Origin: an uncultured Clostridia bacterium | GTDB lineage: Bacteria; Bacillota; Clostridia; Oscillospirales; Ruminococcaceae | Direction of reading: 5' to 3' | Assembly (NCBI GenBank): GCA_947625735.1 | Contig: CANQPL010000021.1 | Location: 1-43,105 of the forward strand | DNA: 43,105 bases | Part shown: piece after piece, positions 1 through 8,438 of the stretch | Numbering within the stretch: the first letter of the stretch is position 1 | How the letters are laid out: every line of letters begins with the position of its first letter | Notes under the pieces: generated by a model | The model's database searches: none | Told to the model about the DNA's origin: nothing | What the model saw: only the letters and a program-made list of their open reading frames with translations | Translations under genes and position numbers: made by a program

Positions 1-83
1 ATCTGCTTTTTCTTTTGTTTTTCCTGCTCTCTTCAATTTTTCTGCCTTTGAGTTCGGTGTTTTGCTCTACTCTAATAAACAGC

Positions 84-1031
84 TCAGACAAGCCCCGTTC
101 CCTCGTCAATTCCCATCATAATATTCATGCACTGCACCGCCGCACCTGATGCGCCCTTGCCCAGATTATCAAGCCTTGAAACAGTAAGAACATGATCGTC
201 ATTACCGTAAACAAAAATTTCCAGCATATTCGTATCAGCAAGAGCATTTGAGAAAAGCTCATTTTCCTCGGACGTTCCCTCTCCGCCGAAAGGCATTACC
301 TTAACAAACCGCTGTCCCTCGTAATGAGCGGCGAACATCTCCCACACATCATGTGCAGTCACTTTTTTTGCCATGGTTCGCAGAGGAAAAGGAACGGTTA
401 CCGTCATTCCGTTGTAAAAATCTCCCACCGCAGGACAGAATACAGGCGGATAGGAAAGCCCCGAAACTGCCATCATTTCCTTTATATGCTTGTGCGTTTT
501 TCCGAGAGAATACATTCTTGTGCTGCCATAAAGGGGAGAACGGTTTTCGTCCTCATATAAGGCGATGAGCTTTTTTCCGCCGCCGCTGTAACCCGACACC
601 GCATGACAGATCAGCGGATAATACGGCGCTATCAGCCCCGATTTTACCATGGGGTAGACAAGACAGTTAAAGCCGCTTGCATAACAGCCCGGCACTGCCG
701 TCCGCTTTGATGTTTCCAGCGCCTTTCTGTACTCGGGGGAAAGCTCGGGCAAACCGTATACCCAGCCGGGTGACGTCCTGTGAGCGGTAGAGGCGTCTAT
801 TATCCTTGTGCTGTCATTTTCGCAGAGTGCAACTGCCTCCTCAGCCGCTGCATCGGGCAGACAAAGAAAGGTAAAATCGGAGGCGTTTATATACCTTTTC
901 CGCTCCTCCCTGTCCTTTCTCTTTTCCTCGGGTATCTCCATAAGCTCTATGTCGCTGCGGTTTTTGAAACGATCTGCTATCCGCAGTCCCGTAGTACCCT
1001 CTTTTCCGTCTATAAAAATTTTATATGACAT
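84..1031 (-). CDS. argC: N-acetyl-gamma-glutamyl-phosphate reductase (short, type 2)
   Basis: Catalyses the NADPH-dependent reduction of N-acetylglutamyl phosphate to the semialdehyde, the third step of arginine/ornithine synthesis, in the cytoplasm. The 315-residue protein starts with an NADP-binding loop (GKEGTTGLR, residues 9-17) and carries the active-site cysteine in VPGCYASG (Cys116). Its length and N-terminal sequence fit the shorter type 2 branch (about 310 residues) rather than the usual ~345-residue ArgC. A GAGGTAA ribosome site precedes the ATG. It lies 43 nt downstream of argH on the same strand and is probably co-transcribed with it. Family assignment is firm; the type 2 label is from length and motif layout. 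Confidence 0.95.
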   Translation of the reverse strand: MSYKIFIDGKEGTTGLRIADRFKNRSDIELMEIPEEKRKDREERKRYINASDFTFLCLPDAAAEEAVALCENDSTRIIDASTAHRTSPGWVYGLPELSPEYRKALETSKRTAVPGCYASGFNCLVYPMVKSGLIAPYYPLICHAVSGYSGGGKKLIALYEDENRSPLYGSTRMYSLGKTHKHIKEMMAVSGLSYPPVFCPAVGDFYNGMTVTVPFPLRTMAKKVTAHDVWEMFAAHYEGQRFVKVMPFGGEGTSEENELFSNALADTNMLEIFVYGNDDHVLTVSRLDNLGKGASGAAVQCMNIMMGIDEGTGLV

Positions 1032-1074
1032 TTACGTTACCTCGTATTCAGAATTTATTTTATCAAAGCCGTGG

Positions 1075-2463
1075 TCAGTCCCCGATCTCAAACCCGCCGA
1101 GAACACTCCTCAGCCTTTCGATCTGCCTTGCGACTGCCTCGGGCGCAGGACCGCCGTCTACATTCCTGTTCATGACACATTCGTCAAGGCTTATTGCCTT
1201 GTAAACGTCCTCCTCAAAAACAGGGGAGAGCTTTTTATATTCGGCAAGAGGCAGCTCCTCCAGTGTGGTATCAAGTTTTATGCACCTTGCTACCAGAGTA
1301 CCTGTTATCTTATACGCATCTCTGAAGGGCATACCCTTTTTCACAAGATAATCGGCGCAGTCGGTGGCATTTATAAAGCCCCTTGCGGCTGCCTTGCGCA
1401 TATTCTCCTTTAGTACGGTCATTGTGCTAAACATGGGCGTAAAGGTGGAAAGACAGAGCTTTACCGTGTCGCAGGCATCAAATATCGCTTCTTTATCCTC
1501 CTGCATATCCTTATTATAAGCAAGGGGAAGATTTTTCATCATGGAAAGAAGTGTCATGAGATCGCCGTAGACACGCCCCGTTTTTCCTCTGATAAGCTCG
1601 GTAACATCGGGATTTTTCTTCTGCGGCATAATTGATGAGCCTGTGGAGTATGCATCATCAAGCTCAATAAATTTAAATTCCCAGCTGCACCACATGATCA
1701 TCTCCTCGGAAAATCTCGAAAGGTGCATCATGAGAATGGATATCGCCGAGGCAAGCTCAATGCAATGATCCCTGTCGGAAACGCCGTCAAGGCTGTTATA
1801 GGTGATATCCCCGAATCCCAGCAGCTCCGCCGTTCTTTTCCTGTTTAGAGGATAGGTAGTACCCGCCAGCGCACAGGAACCCAGCGGCATGGTATCCATT
1901 CGCTTTTTGCAGTCGGAAAGCCGTCCCAGATCCCTTGTGAGCATCTGCGCATATGCCATGATGTGGTGGGCAAATGTCACAGGCTGCGCCCGCTGAAGAT
2001 GAGTGTAGCCCGGCATTACAGTGTCGTAGTGCTGTTCGGCGGTGGTGATGAGTGTCTCGATAAGCTCATAGGTAAGCCGCATTATCTCATCGCATTCATC
2101 TTTAAGATAATACTTTATGTCAAGTGCGACCTGATCGTTTCTGCTCCTTGCGGTGTGCAGACGCTTTCCCGTATCTCCCAGCCGCTCGGTAAGTACCTGC
2201 TCCACAAACATATGGATATCCTCGGCATTGGGGTCAAAGGCAAGCTTTCCGCTTTCGATATCGTCAAGTATCCCCTCAAGACCGCTTACGATCCTTTCAC
2301 TTTCGGTTTTGTCGATTATCCCCTGTTCGCCAAGCATAACAGCATGAGCCACAGAGCCTTTTATATCCTGTCTGTACATTCTCGAATCAAATGAGACAGA
2401 GGAGTTAAAGTCATTTACTGCGGGGTCTATCTCCTTTGAAAATCTTCCTGCCCACATTGCCAT
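1075..2463 (-). CDS. argH: Argininosuccinate lyase
   Basis: Splits argininosuccinate into arginine and fumarate, the last step of arginine synthesis. The 462-residue length is standard. The fumarase/aspartase superfamily signature GSSIMPQKKNP lies at residues 275-285 and THLQRAQPVTF near 154-164. The start ATG has an AAAGGA site about 9 nt upstream. The gene begins 20 nt after the stop of a small lipoprotein gene and is followed closely by argC, so the three probably form one transcript. argG is upstream on the same strand, separated by a long repeat region and with its own promoter. Confidence 0.97.
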   Translation of the reverse strand: MAMWAGRFSKEIDPAVNDFNSSVSFDSRMYRQDIKGSVAHAVMLGEQGIIDKTESERIVSGLEGILDDIESGKLAFDPNAEDIHMFVEQVLTERLGDTGKRLHTARSRNDQVALDIKYYLKDECDEIMRLTYELIETLITTAEQHYDTVMPGYTHLQRAQPVTFAHHIMAYAQMLTRDLGRLSDCKKRMDTMPLGSCALAGTTYPLNRKRTAELLGFGDITYNSLDGVSDRDHCIELASAISILMMHLSRFSEEMIMWCSWEFKFIELDDAYSTGSSIMPQKKNPDVTELIRGKTGRVYGDLMTLLSMMKNLPLAYNKDMQEDKEAIFDACDTVKLCLSTFTPMFSTMTVLKENMRKAAARGFINATDCADYLVKKGMPFRDAYKITGTLVARCIKLDTTLEELPLAEYKKLSPVFEEDVYKAISLDECVMNRNVDGGPAPEAVARQIERLRSVLGGFEIGD

Positions 2464-2482
2464 AGCTTACATTCCTTTCTCA

Positions 2483-2986
2483 TCACTGCACTGTTTCCCC
2501 GCTGTCCGTATCTTCTGACGGAGCGGTTTCTGCAAGTCCAAGTATTTCAAGCTGTTCAACATATATTTCATCATTTGCCGCTATTACGCCGTAGTCGCAA
2601 ATTTCGGCGGCGTCCATACGTCTGTATTTTGACTCTCCGCCTGCGGTTATCATCGTAAGGATATCATTTTCAATGGTGATACGGCACTTTGAACCCTCCA
2701 CATCAAGCAGATCGTCCGTAAGAGTATAGCTTTGACTATAACTCATGGGGATCGTTTCGGTGGGCATATAATAGTATATCGTGCCGTCGTAAAATTCATA
2801 AAATCTGTGATACGGTTCGCTTGTGCCGTCGTCCACATATTCCGGACCGTCCACATCGCACCATACGCCTATAAGGTCATTTGCAAGTGCCTCATAATCG
2901 GTCTTTTCCTTTGTACAGGAGGAAAAAATAACCATGCACACAAGCACAGACAGGGCGCATATTAAAATCCCGGGGGCTTTTTTCAT
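2483..2986 (-). CDS. Small predicted lipoprotein, function unknown
   Basis: The 167-residue product has a basic N-terminus, a hydrophobic stretch and a lipobox-like end (IFSSC, Cys24), so it is probably an Lgt-modified lipoprotein; the -3 position is Phe, which is off-consensus. The mature part holds a compact domain rich in Tyr and Asp with a W-C-D-V-D-G-P-E segment, reminiscent of small secreted lipocalin-like or DUF-type lipoproteins of clostridia, but I do not recognise a family. An ACGGAG site precedes the ATG. It sits 20 nt upstream of argH in the same direction. A role in arginine metabolism is not implied by the sequence. Confidence 0.75.
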   Translation of the reverse strand: MKKAPGILICALSVLVCMVIFSSCTKEKTDYEALANDLIGVWCDVDGPEYVDDGTSEPYHRFYEFYDGTIYYYMPTETIPMSYSQSYTLTDDLLDVEGSKCRITIENDILTMITAGGESKYRRMDAAEICDYGVIAANDEIYVEQLEILGLAETAPSEDTDSGETVQ

Positions 2987-3099
2987 TTGCTCATCTCCGT
3001 CTTTTGTTTTATTTTTATTATCTGAAAAAAAGGCTGTTTTATTTACGGAAGTCTCCGAAAAAGCACAAGCAAAAATGAGACTTCCAAAAAAGCAATTGC

Positions 3100-3720
3100 C
3101 TTGCGGCGGGCGGCGGGTAGAACCCGCAGCCGGGTCGTTGGTATGTTTTGCGTGAACATAACAATAGTAACTCGGTAACCTTTATTTTCCGTGGTGTTAA
3201 ATCTGAATTTGGCGGCGTGACGCCGCACGCAGGTCGTTGGTGTGTTTTGCGTGAACATAACAATAGTAACTCGGTAACCTTTATTTTCCGTGGTGTTAAA
3301 TCTGAATTTGGCGGCGTGACGCCGCACGCAGGTCGTTGGTGTGTTTTGCGTGAACATAACAATAGTAACTCGGTAACTTTTTTTGTTGTGATACTAAAAA
3401 ATTTTAATTTAGAATTATAAGCAAATATAAATTACCGTGCATATCTGAAATATCTACACTTAAATTTACCAAAAAAGCTGCAGCGGTCACACACTAAATA
3501 AAAGGTACCGGGCTGCTATCTGAAAAATTTATGCAAAATTCTCCAACGCTAAAAAATTATCATTAAATACCACAGAAAATAAACGTTACCGAGTTACTAT
3601 TTGAAATATCATTACAAAACACACTAACGACCTGCCTGCGGGGTCACCCCGCCCAACGACCCGGCTGCGGGTTCCACCCGCCGAACCCGGCTGCGGGGTC
3701 ACTCCGCCCCGCCCGTGACC
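3100..3720. repeat. GTAAC-core repeat array 1 (forward then reverse units)
   Basis: Fills the argG-to-lipoprotein gap. Three forward units with an exact 99-bp period (GCGTGAAC at 3150, 3249 and 3348) each carry AGTAACTCGGTAAC followed by a T-rich stretch. Two consecutive unit heads contain the hairpin GCGGCG-TGA-CGCCGC. From about 3430 to 3610 the same kind of core appears on the opposite strand (TACCGTGC, GGTACCGGGCTGCT, GTTACCGAGTTACT). Reverse-oriented hairpins of the GCGGGGTCACCCCGC and CGGGTTCCACCCG type follow to 3720. A purine/pyrimidine-biased tract (ATCCTCTATCCTCT type) runs to the argG stop. ORFs read through this region are repeat translations, not genes. Confidence 0.85.
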
Positions 3721-3809
3721 GCTGAATCGTAAGTCAGATGACAGAGGACAATGTGCTGTCTGACAGGTATGCACATCTATCCTCTATCCTCTGACCTCTA
3801 TCCTCTAAA

Positions 3810-5045
3810 TTACTTTCCTCTCTTCTGATCGAGCTTTGCCTTTACATGAGAGGGCAGACCGAAGATATTGATAAATCCGCCTGCATCAGACTGATCGTAA
3901 ACGTGATCCTCATCAAAGGTTGCCACTTCTTCATCATAAAGAGTGTAGGGAGAAGTTATGCCCGCATTGATAACATTGCCCTTGTAGAGTTTGAGCTTTA
4001 CATCGCCCGTAACGGTTTTCTGTGTTTCGGTGACAAATGCAGACATAGCCTCTCTCAGGGGAGTGAACCACTGACCGTTGTATACCACATCGGCAAATTT
4101 AACCGACAAATAGGTCTTTATGCGCATTGTTTCCTTGTCAAGGCAAAGAGTTTCAAGAGCCTCATGCGCCCTGTAGAGGATAGTGCCGCCCGGAGTTTCG
4201 TAAACGCCTCTTGACTTCATGCCCACAAGACGATTCTCCACGATATCCGCAAGACCTATTCCGTTTTCGCCGCCCAGCTTGTTAAGTGTGCTTACAAGCT
4301 CTACGCCGTTCATTTCCTTGCCGTCAACGGCTGTGGGAATGCCCTTTTCAAAGTGAATGGTGACATATGTGGGCTTGTCGGGAGCTTTTTCGGGGGAAAC
4401 GCCCAGCTCCAGAAATCCCTCTTTATTGTATTGAGGCTCATTTGCGGGATCTTCCAGATCAAGACCCTCATGGGAAAGATGCCAGATATTTTTATCCTTA
4501 GAGTAATTAGTTTCTCTTGTTATACGCAAAGGAATATTATGCGCCTCAGCGTAGTCGATCTCCTCATCACGGGACTTGATATCCCATTCTCTCCATGGAG
4601 CGATAATAGCCATATCGGGAGCGAAAGTCTTGATAGCGAGTTCAAATCTCACCTGATCGTTGCCCTTGCCTGTGCAGCCGTGGCAGATAGCGTCTGCGCC
4701 CTCTTTGAGAGCGATTTCGGCAATTCTTTTAGCGATTATGGGACGGGCAAATGATGTACCCAGCAGATATTTGCCCTCGTAAATGGCACCTGCCTGAACG
4801 GTGGGATAAACATAATCCTGAATAAACTCCTCTTTCAGATCCTCGATATAGAGCTTTGAAGCGCCTGTCTTTTTAGCCTTTTCCTCCAGACCGTCAAGCT
4901 CTGTACCCTGACCCACATCGGCAGAAACGGCGATAACCTCGCAGTTATTGTAATTTTCTTTGAGCCACGGGATAATTATGGACGTATCCAGACCGCCCGA
5001 ATATGCCAGCACAACCTTTTTGATCTTATCCTTATTGATAGTCAT
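3810..5045 (-). CDS. argG: Argininosuccinate synthase
   Basis: Condenses citrulline and aspartate with ATP to argininosuccinate. The N-terminal PP-loop-type nucleotide site AYSGGLDTS is at residues 14-22, and the 411-residue length is typical of the family. The start ATG follows a GCGGAGGTACTG ribosome site. A clear sigma-A-like promoter and an AT-rich dyad lie upstream, so the gene probably has its own regulated promoter. The other arginine genes in the window, argH and argC, lie downstream on the same strand beyond about 0.8 kb of repeats and a lipoprotein gene; whether transcription continues that far cannot be judged. Confidence 0.97.
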   Translation of the reverse strand: MTINKDKIKKVVLAYSGGLDTSIIIPWLKENYNNCEVIAVSADVGQGTELDGLEEKAKKTGASKLYIEDLKEEFIQDYVYPTVQAGAIYEGKYLLGTSFARPIIAKRIAEIALKEGADAICHGCTGKGNDQVRFELAIKTFAPDMAIIAPWREWDIKSRDEEIDYAEAHNIPLRITRETNYSKDKNIWHLSHEGLDLEDPANEPQYNKEGFLELGVSPEKAPDKPTYVTIHFEKGIPTAVDGKEMNGVELVSTLNKLGGENGIGLADIVENRLVGMKSRGVYETPGGTILYRAHEALETLCLDKETMRIKTYLSVKFADVVYNGQWFTPLREAMSAFVTETQKTVTGDVKLKLYKGNVINAGITSPYTLYDEEVATFDEDHVYDQSDAGGFINIFGLPSHVKAKLDQKRGK

Positions 5046-5073
5046 TTTTCAGTACCTCCGCAGTATTTTATTT

Positions 5074-5099
5074 ATGCATTTATACATTTAGAAATGCAT
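5074..5099. promoter_or_regulatory. AT-rich dyad in the argG leader (possible ArgR operator)
   Basis: ATGCATTT (5074-5081) and AAATGCAT (5092-5099) are perfect inverted arms 10 bp apart, located between the argG promoter and its ribosome site. ArgR/AhrC operators are AT-rich imperfect palindromes of similar size, so an arginine-responsive operator is plausible, but the match to a consensus is not demonstrated. Confidence 0.4.
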
Positions 5100-5145
5100 A
5101 TTATTTCCCTGATAGAAAATTCTCCGACAAACATCGGCTTATTCT

Positions 5146-5173
5146 ATTATACACCCTTTCCCGGAAAAGTCAA
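5146..5173 (-). promoter_or_regulatory. argG promoter
   Basis: On the minus strand TTGACT (5168-5173) and TATAAT (5146-5151) are separated by 16 bp, about 100 nt before the argG ATG. Confidence 0.7.
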
Positions 5174-5300
5174 GGGCTTGGAAAGTTTTTTTACATATTA
5201 TCCTACTTTGTTCATCTTTTCTTGTGCATAAGGGAGAATATTATTTAAGATATACTGTATAATTTTTGTTATATGCAGGCAGGCGGGCGGAACCTGCAAG

Positions 5301-5692
5301 TGCAGATTTGAATATTTGAGTAGTGTATTTTGCTTCTCCCCGCTTCTATGGCACTAATGTGCCGTGCAGACCTCTTTATGTCAGCAAGATAACCGCCGCA
5401 GATTTTCCACCCCCGTATATACTTATATAAATTTGTAGGACAGGCTCTCCCCGTGTTTTTCTTTGCGGCGGTTATCCCTCCCCCCGTTATCCGCTCCCAT
5501 GCTTGATTGTTGAGATTTGTTTGTTATGCTGCTCCTTTGTCGGGGTTCCACCCCGAACCCTGCGAGGGCTCCGCCCCTCGACCCCGCAAGGGCTCTGCCC
5601 TTGACCCGCAGCCTTTTGAAAGAAAGGCATGTGGTCTTACGACCGGCGAAAACTTTACCTTGTGTTTGTTTTGCTTAGATTTTCTTTTTTGC
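5301..5692 (+). repeat. Structured ~390-bp dispersed element, copy A
   Basis: Starts TGCAGATTTG and ends in a T-rich tail (GCTTAGATTTTCTTTTTT). Contains the small hairpin GGCAC-TAAT-GTGCC, the long-range stem ATAACCGCCGCA (5389-5400) with TGCGGCGGTTAT (5464-5475), the conserved segment TCCCATGCTTGATTGT, then the hairpins CGGGGT-TCC-ACCCCG, CGAGGGCTCCGCCCCTCG and CAAGGGCTCTGCCCTTG. The final hairpin (GCAGCCTTTT arm) carries an extra small hairpin insertion GGTC-TTAC-GACC. Copies B to G occur elsewhere in this window. A remnant of the GTAAC-family hairpin lies just before it at about 5282. The cheY promoter follows. Confidence 0.85.
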
Positions 5693-5795
5693 ACCCTTAT
5701 TTTTGGCTTTGCCCTGTGCTTTTTTGTGCTGCACCCATAAAATTCGTCCGCATTTGTAAAAAAATTATGAACCTATAGAAAAATAAACAAAAGTA

Positions 5796-5804
5796 TGTTA
5801 TAAT
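5796..5804 (+). promoter_or_regulatory. Extended -10 promoter of cheY-cheC-cheD
   Basis: TGTTATAAT is a perfect extended -10 about 43 nt before the cheY ATG; no good -35 is visible at 16-18 bp. Confidence 0.5.
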
Positions 5805-5846
5805 TGTGAAAAGAGCTTTATCCGAACCAAAAAGGAGAGAATCTTT

Positions 5847-6209
5847 ATGGATAAAAAAATCATGCTCGTGGACGATGCCGCTTTTATGCGCCGCCTTATA
5901 CGGGAGACACTTAACAAAAACGGCTTCAGCCGTATTATAGAAGCCTCAGACGGGGAGATCGCCTATGATCTGTACCTGAAGGAAAAACCCGATCTTGTCG
6001 TCATGGATATCACTATGCCCAATAAATCGGGCATTGACGCTCTCAGGGAGATAAAAAGAGCCGACCCGTACGCAAGGGTGATAATGTGTTCGGCTATGGG
6101 TCAGGAAACTATGGTGCTTGAAGCTATAAAGCTGGGCGCTCTGGATTTTATTGTCAAGCCATTTAAAGCTGAAAGGATCGTTGCGGCAGTGAAGAATGCG
6201 CTGTCCTGA
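5847..6209 (+). CDS. cheY: CheY-like single-domain response regulator
   Basis: A 120-residue stand-alone receiver domain. Acidic pair Asp9-Asp10 (MLVDDAAFMR), phosphoacceptor Asp54 (VVMDITMP), Ser82 in the switch Thr/Ser position (MCSAMG) and Lys104 (IVKPF) are all present, so it should be phosphorylatable. No output domain follows, as in CheY, which acts on the flagellar motor switch. The ribosome site AAAGGAGAGA precedes the ATG. It is followed 19 nt later by cheC and then cheD, and this grouping supports a chemotaxis role. No CheA, CheW, receptor or flagellar gene is in the window, so the partner kinase must lie elsewhere. Confidence 0.9.
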   Translation: MDKKIMLVDDAAFMRRLIRETLNKNGFSRIIEASDGEIAYDLYLKEKPDLVVMDITMPNKSGIDALREIKRADPYARVIMCSAMGQETMVLEAIKLGALDFIVKPFKAERIVAAVKNALS

Positions 6210-6228
6210 TGCATAAAGGAGTGTAAAT

Positions 6229-6852
6229 ATGTCTCTTGAAAGTATAGAACAGCTTGATGATGTTATGCTTGATGTGCTGCGTGAGATCGGAAATATAGGT
6301 CATGGCAACGCTGCTACGGCTCTTTCGCAGATGCTGGGAAAGCCCGTTGACATGGACGTTCCCGATGTGCGGCTGCTGGATCTTAACGAAACTGTGGAGT
6401 ATCTGGGCGGTCCTGAAAATCTTATACTGGGTATTCTTATTGAGCTTGGCGGAGAGGTGAACGGTATGCTCCTCTATGCGCTGGAGGAGAGCTTTGCCTC
6501 GGAGATGATAGAAGCAGTTCTGGGAAAAAAGCCAGAAAGCATAACCGCTCTTGATGAAATGGAGCTATCATTTGTGGGGGAGGTAGGGAATATCCTTGCG
6601 GGGTCATATGTGAATGCGCTTTCGGCGCTTACGGGGCTTACCGCAAATATTTCTGTTCCCACGATCAATGCGGATATGGCGGGGGCGATATTGTCCGTGC
6701 CTGCGGTGGAATTTGCTGCCCGCGGCAGCCGTGTGCTGTTTATTGATGACAGATTCAGACTGGGAAGTGCGGGCATAAAAAGCAATATGATACTTATTCC
6801 CGAGCTTGGGTCTCTTGAAAGGATATTCACACAGCTTGGGGTCGGAACCTGA
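6229..6852 (+). CDS. cheC: CheC, CheY-P phosphatase
   Basis: CheC-family phosphatases dephosphorylate CheY-P during adaptation and bind CheD. Both family phosphatase motifs ([DS]xxxExxN) are intact: Asp15-Glu19-Asn22 (DVLREIGN) and Ser114-Glu118-Asn121 (SFVGEVGN). The pseudo-duplicated layout and 207-residue length are typical of CheC rather than of CheX. The ATG has a strong AAAGGAGTG site. It lies 19 nt after cheY and 82 nt before cheD. Both active sites being intact suggests a working enzyme rather than a FliY/FliN-like relic. Confidence 0.93.
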   Translation: MSLESIEQLDDVMLDVLREIGNIGHGNAATALSQMLGKPVDMDVPDVRLLDLNETVEYLGGPENLILGILIELGGEVNGMLLYALEESFASEMIEAVLGKKPESITALDEMELSFVGEVGNILAGSYVNALSALTGLTANISVPTINADMAGAILSVPAVEFAARGSRVLFIDDRFRLGSAGIKSNMILIPELGSLERIFTQLGVGT

Positions 6853-6934
6853 TCGGAAAAGAGGCAGCAAAAAAAAGAAACGTCTGCTGCCAAAAAATCC
6901 GACGGCTCAGTCGGAGCGGAGGTCATAAATTACC

Positions 6935-7432
6935 ATGATAACAGTAGGCATTGCCGATCTGAATATAGCTAAGGCTCCCGAAAGGCTTGTTACCTATGCC
7001 CTCGGTTCATGTGTAGGGATCTGTCTTTACGATGCCGACAGGAGGATCGCAGGACTTGCTCATATTATGCTGCCGTGGAGTAAGGAGGCAGCCGCAGGAG
7101 GGGCGAAAAGCGGTTCTTCGGGGGTTGCGGCAGAATATCGCTTTGCGGATACGGGGATAACGGAGCTTATACGTCTTATGTGTGCTGCGGGGGCGAGAAA
7201 GCACGCACTTACCGCAAAAATTGCGGGCGGGGCGAAAATGTTCAGCTTTAATTCCTCGGTTTTCAACATTGGCGAAAGGAATGTTGAAGCGGTGCGCAGG
7301 GTGCTTGCCGCTTATGAGATCCCCATTATCGCGGAGGATACGGGAAAGGATTACGGCAGGACGATTTTTTTCAGCGCAGAGGACGGTTCTCTTGAAATAA
7401 GGGCTGCTTCAAAGCCTGTTCTGAAAATATGA
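6935..7432 (+). CDS. cheD: CheD, chemoreceptor glutamine deamidase
   Basis: CheD deamidates glutamines of methyl-accepting chemotaxis proteins and is controlled by CheC. The 165-residue protein shows the catalytic cysteine in YALGSCVG (Cys26) and the histidine in LAHIMLP (His43), plus the later family segment KIAGGAKMF. A CGGAGG site precedes the ATG. The 82-nt gap after cheC is A- and G-rich and shows no separate promoter, so the three genes are probably one operon. The gene is directly followed by a repeat array and no terminator is obvious. Confidence 0.93.
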   Translation: MITVGIADLNIAKAPERLVTYALGSCVGICLYDADRRIAGLAHIMLPWSKEAAAGGAKSGSSGVAAEYRFADTGITELIRLMCAAGARKHALTAKIAGGAKMFSFNSSVFNIGERNVEAVRRVLAAYEIPIIAEDTGKDYGRTIFFSAEDGSLEIRAASKPVLKI

Positions 7433-7436
7433 ACAT

Positions 7437-8375
7437 TTTGCAGGCGGGCGGGTGGAACCCGCAGCCGGGTCGTTAGTAAGTAATGTGTGAACATTTCAAT
7501 AGTAACTCGGTAACTTTAGTTTAGTGTAATGTTTGATGATATTTTTTAGCGTTGGAGAATTTAGCATAAATTTTTTAGATAGATACCCGGTACCTTTTAT
7601 TTAGCGTGTGACCGCAGTCACTTTTTTGGTAAATTAATTGAAAATATTTCAGATGCGGGCGGAACCCGCTGCCGGGTCGTTAGTATGATTTGCGGAAAAC
7701 CTTTATACAGTGACACGGTAACTTTTATTTGATTATAATTCTAAATTCCAATTTAGAGGATAGAAGTTAGAAGTTAGAAGTTAGAAGATAGATGTACATA
7801 CCTGCTAATCAGTACATTACTCTCCGCCCTTTGACTTATTATTTTGCGGGCAATCACCGTCAAATAAAGGTTACCGAGTTACTATTGAGATGTTAACGCA
7901 AAACATACTAACGACCCGGGTGAAGGCTCAGCCTTCAAATTCCAATTTAGAGGATAGAAGTTAGAAGATAGAGGATAGATGTGCATACCTGCTAATCAGT
8001 ACATTACTCTACGCCCTTTGACTTATTATTTTGCGGGCAATCACCGTCAAATAAAGGTTACCGAGTTACTATTGAGATGTTCACACAAAACATACCAACG
8101 ACCTGCAAGCGGGTTCAACCCACTGATTTAGAGGTCATTAACCGCCAAATAAAAGCTACAGGGTTACTATTTATATTTTCATGCTTAATTTACCGGCGAG
8201 GCAGATGCGGTCAAACGCAAAACGAAAGGTACCGGGCTGCTGTCTGAAATATTTAAGCAAAACTCTCCAACGCTAAAAAAATATCATCAAAAATCACAAC
8301 AAATAAAAGTTACCGAGTTACTATCTGAAGTATCTTTGCAAAATAAACTAACGAGGTGCAAGCGGGGTCACCCCG
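7437..8375. repeat. GTAAC-core repeat array 2, with a duplicated ~190-bp block
   Basis: About 0.95 kb without a gene. Forward cores occur near 7505, 7590 and 7695 and reverse cores (GTTACCGAGTTACT or relatives) near 7875, 8055, 8155, 8240 and 8315. Hairpins include CGGGT-GGA-ACCCG (7450) and GAAGGCTCAGCCTTC (about 7924). A block starting TTCCAATTTAGAGGATAG is duplicated in tandem (about 7747-7938 and 7939-8106), including purine-rich GAAGTTAGAAG units and GCTAATCAGTACATTACTCT. The same block occurs reverse-complemented near 37625-37745. Confidence 0.85.
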
Positions 8376-8391
8376 CCCGCTCTGTAACAAA

Positions 8392-8420
8392 AAGGGCTGC
8401 TTCATAACGGAGCAGCCCTT
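8392..8420 (-). terminator. Rho-independent terminator of the 8439-9179 gene
   Basis: Perfect 9-bp arms AAGGGCTGC (8392-8400) and GCAGCCCTT (8412-8420), followed on the minus strand by a T-run (complement of AAAAA at 8389-8393). It lies 19 nt past the stop codon. Confidence 0.85.
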
Positions 8421-8438
8421 AAATTGCAATATGTAATT

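Noticed and set aside
1-83. Possible gene end at the left edge
   Set aside because: No coding frame with recognisable content; it is the short downstream region of argC.
808-1413. 201-codon plus-strand ORF across argC and argH
   Set aside because: It overlaps two certain genes in antisense and has no family resemblance.
3104-3392. CRISPR-like periodicity
   Set aside because: The whole 99-bp unit is conserved, with no variable spacers, and no cas genes are nearby.
3039-3420. Overlapping ORFs on both strands across the 99-bp tandem units
   Set aside because: A 99-bp period is divisible by three, so every frame without a stop stays open. The translations are just repeated blocks with no ribosome site.
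5507-5740. ORFs in the hairpin-rich part of the dispersed element, also at 16627-17504, 28257-28699 and 36806-37366
   Set aside because: They are translations of the structured element (NPARAPPLTR-like peptides recur in each copy) and lack start signals.
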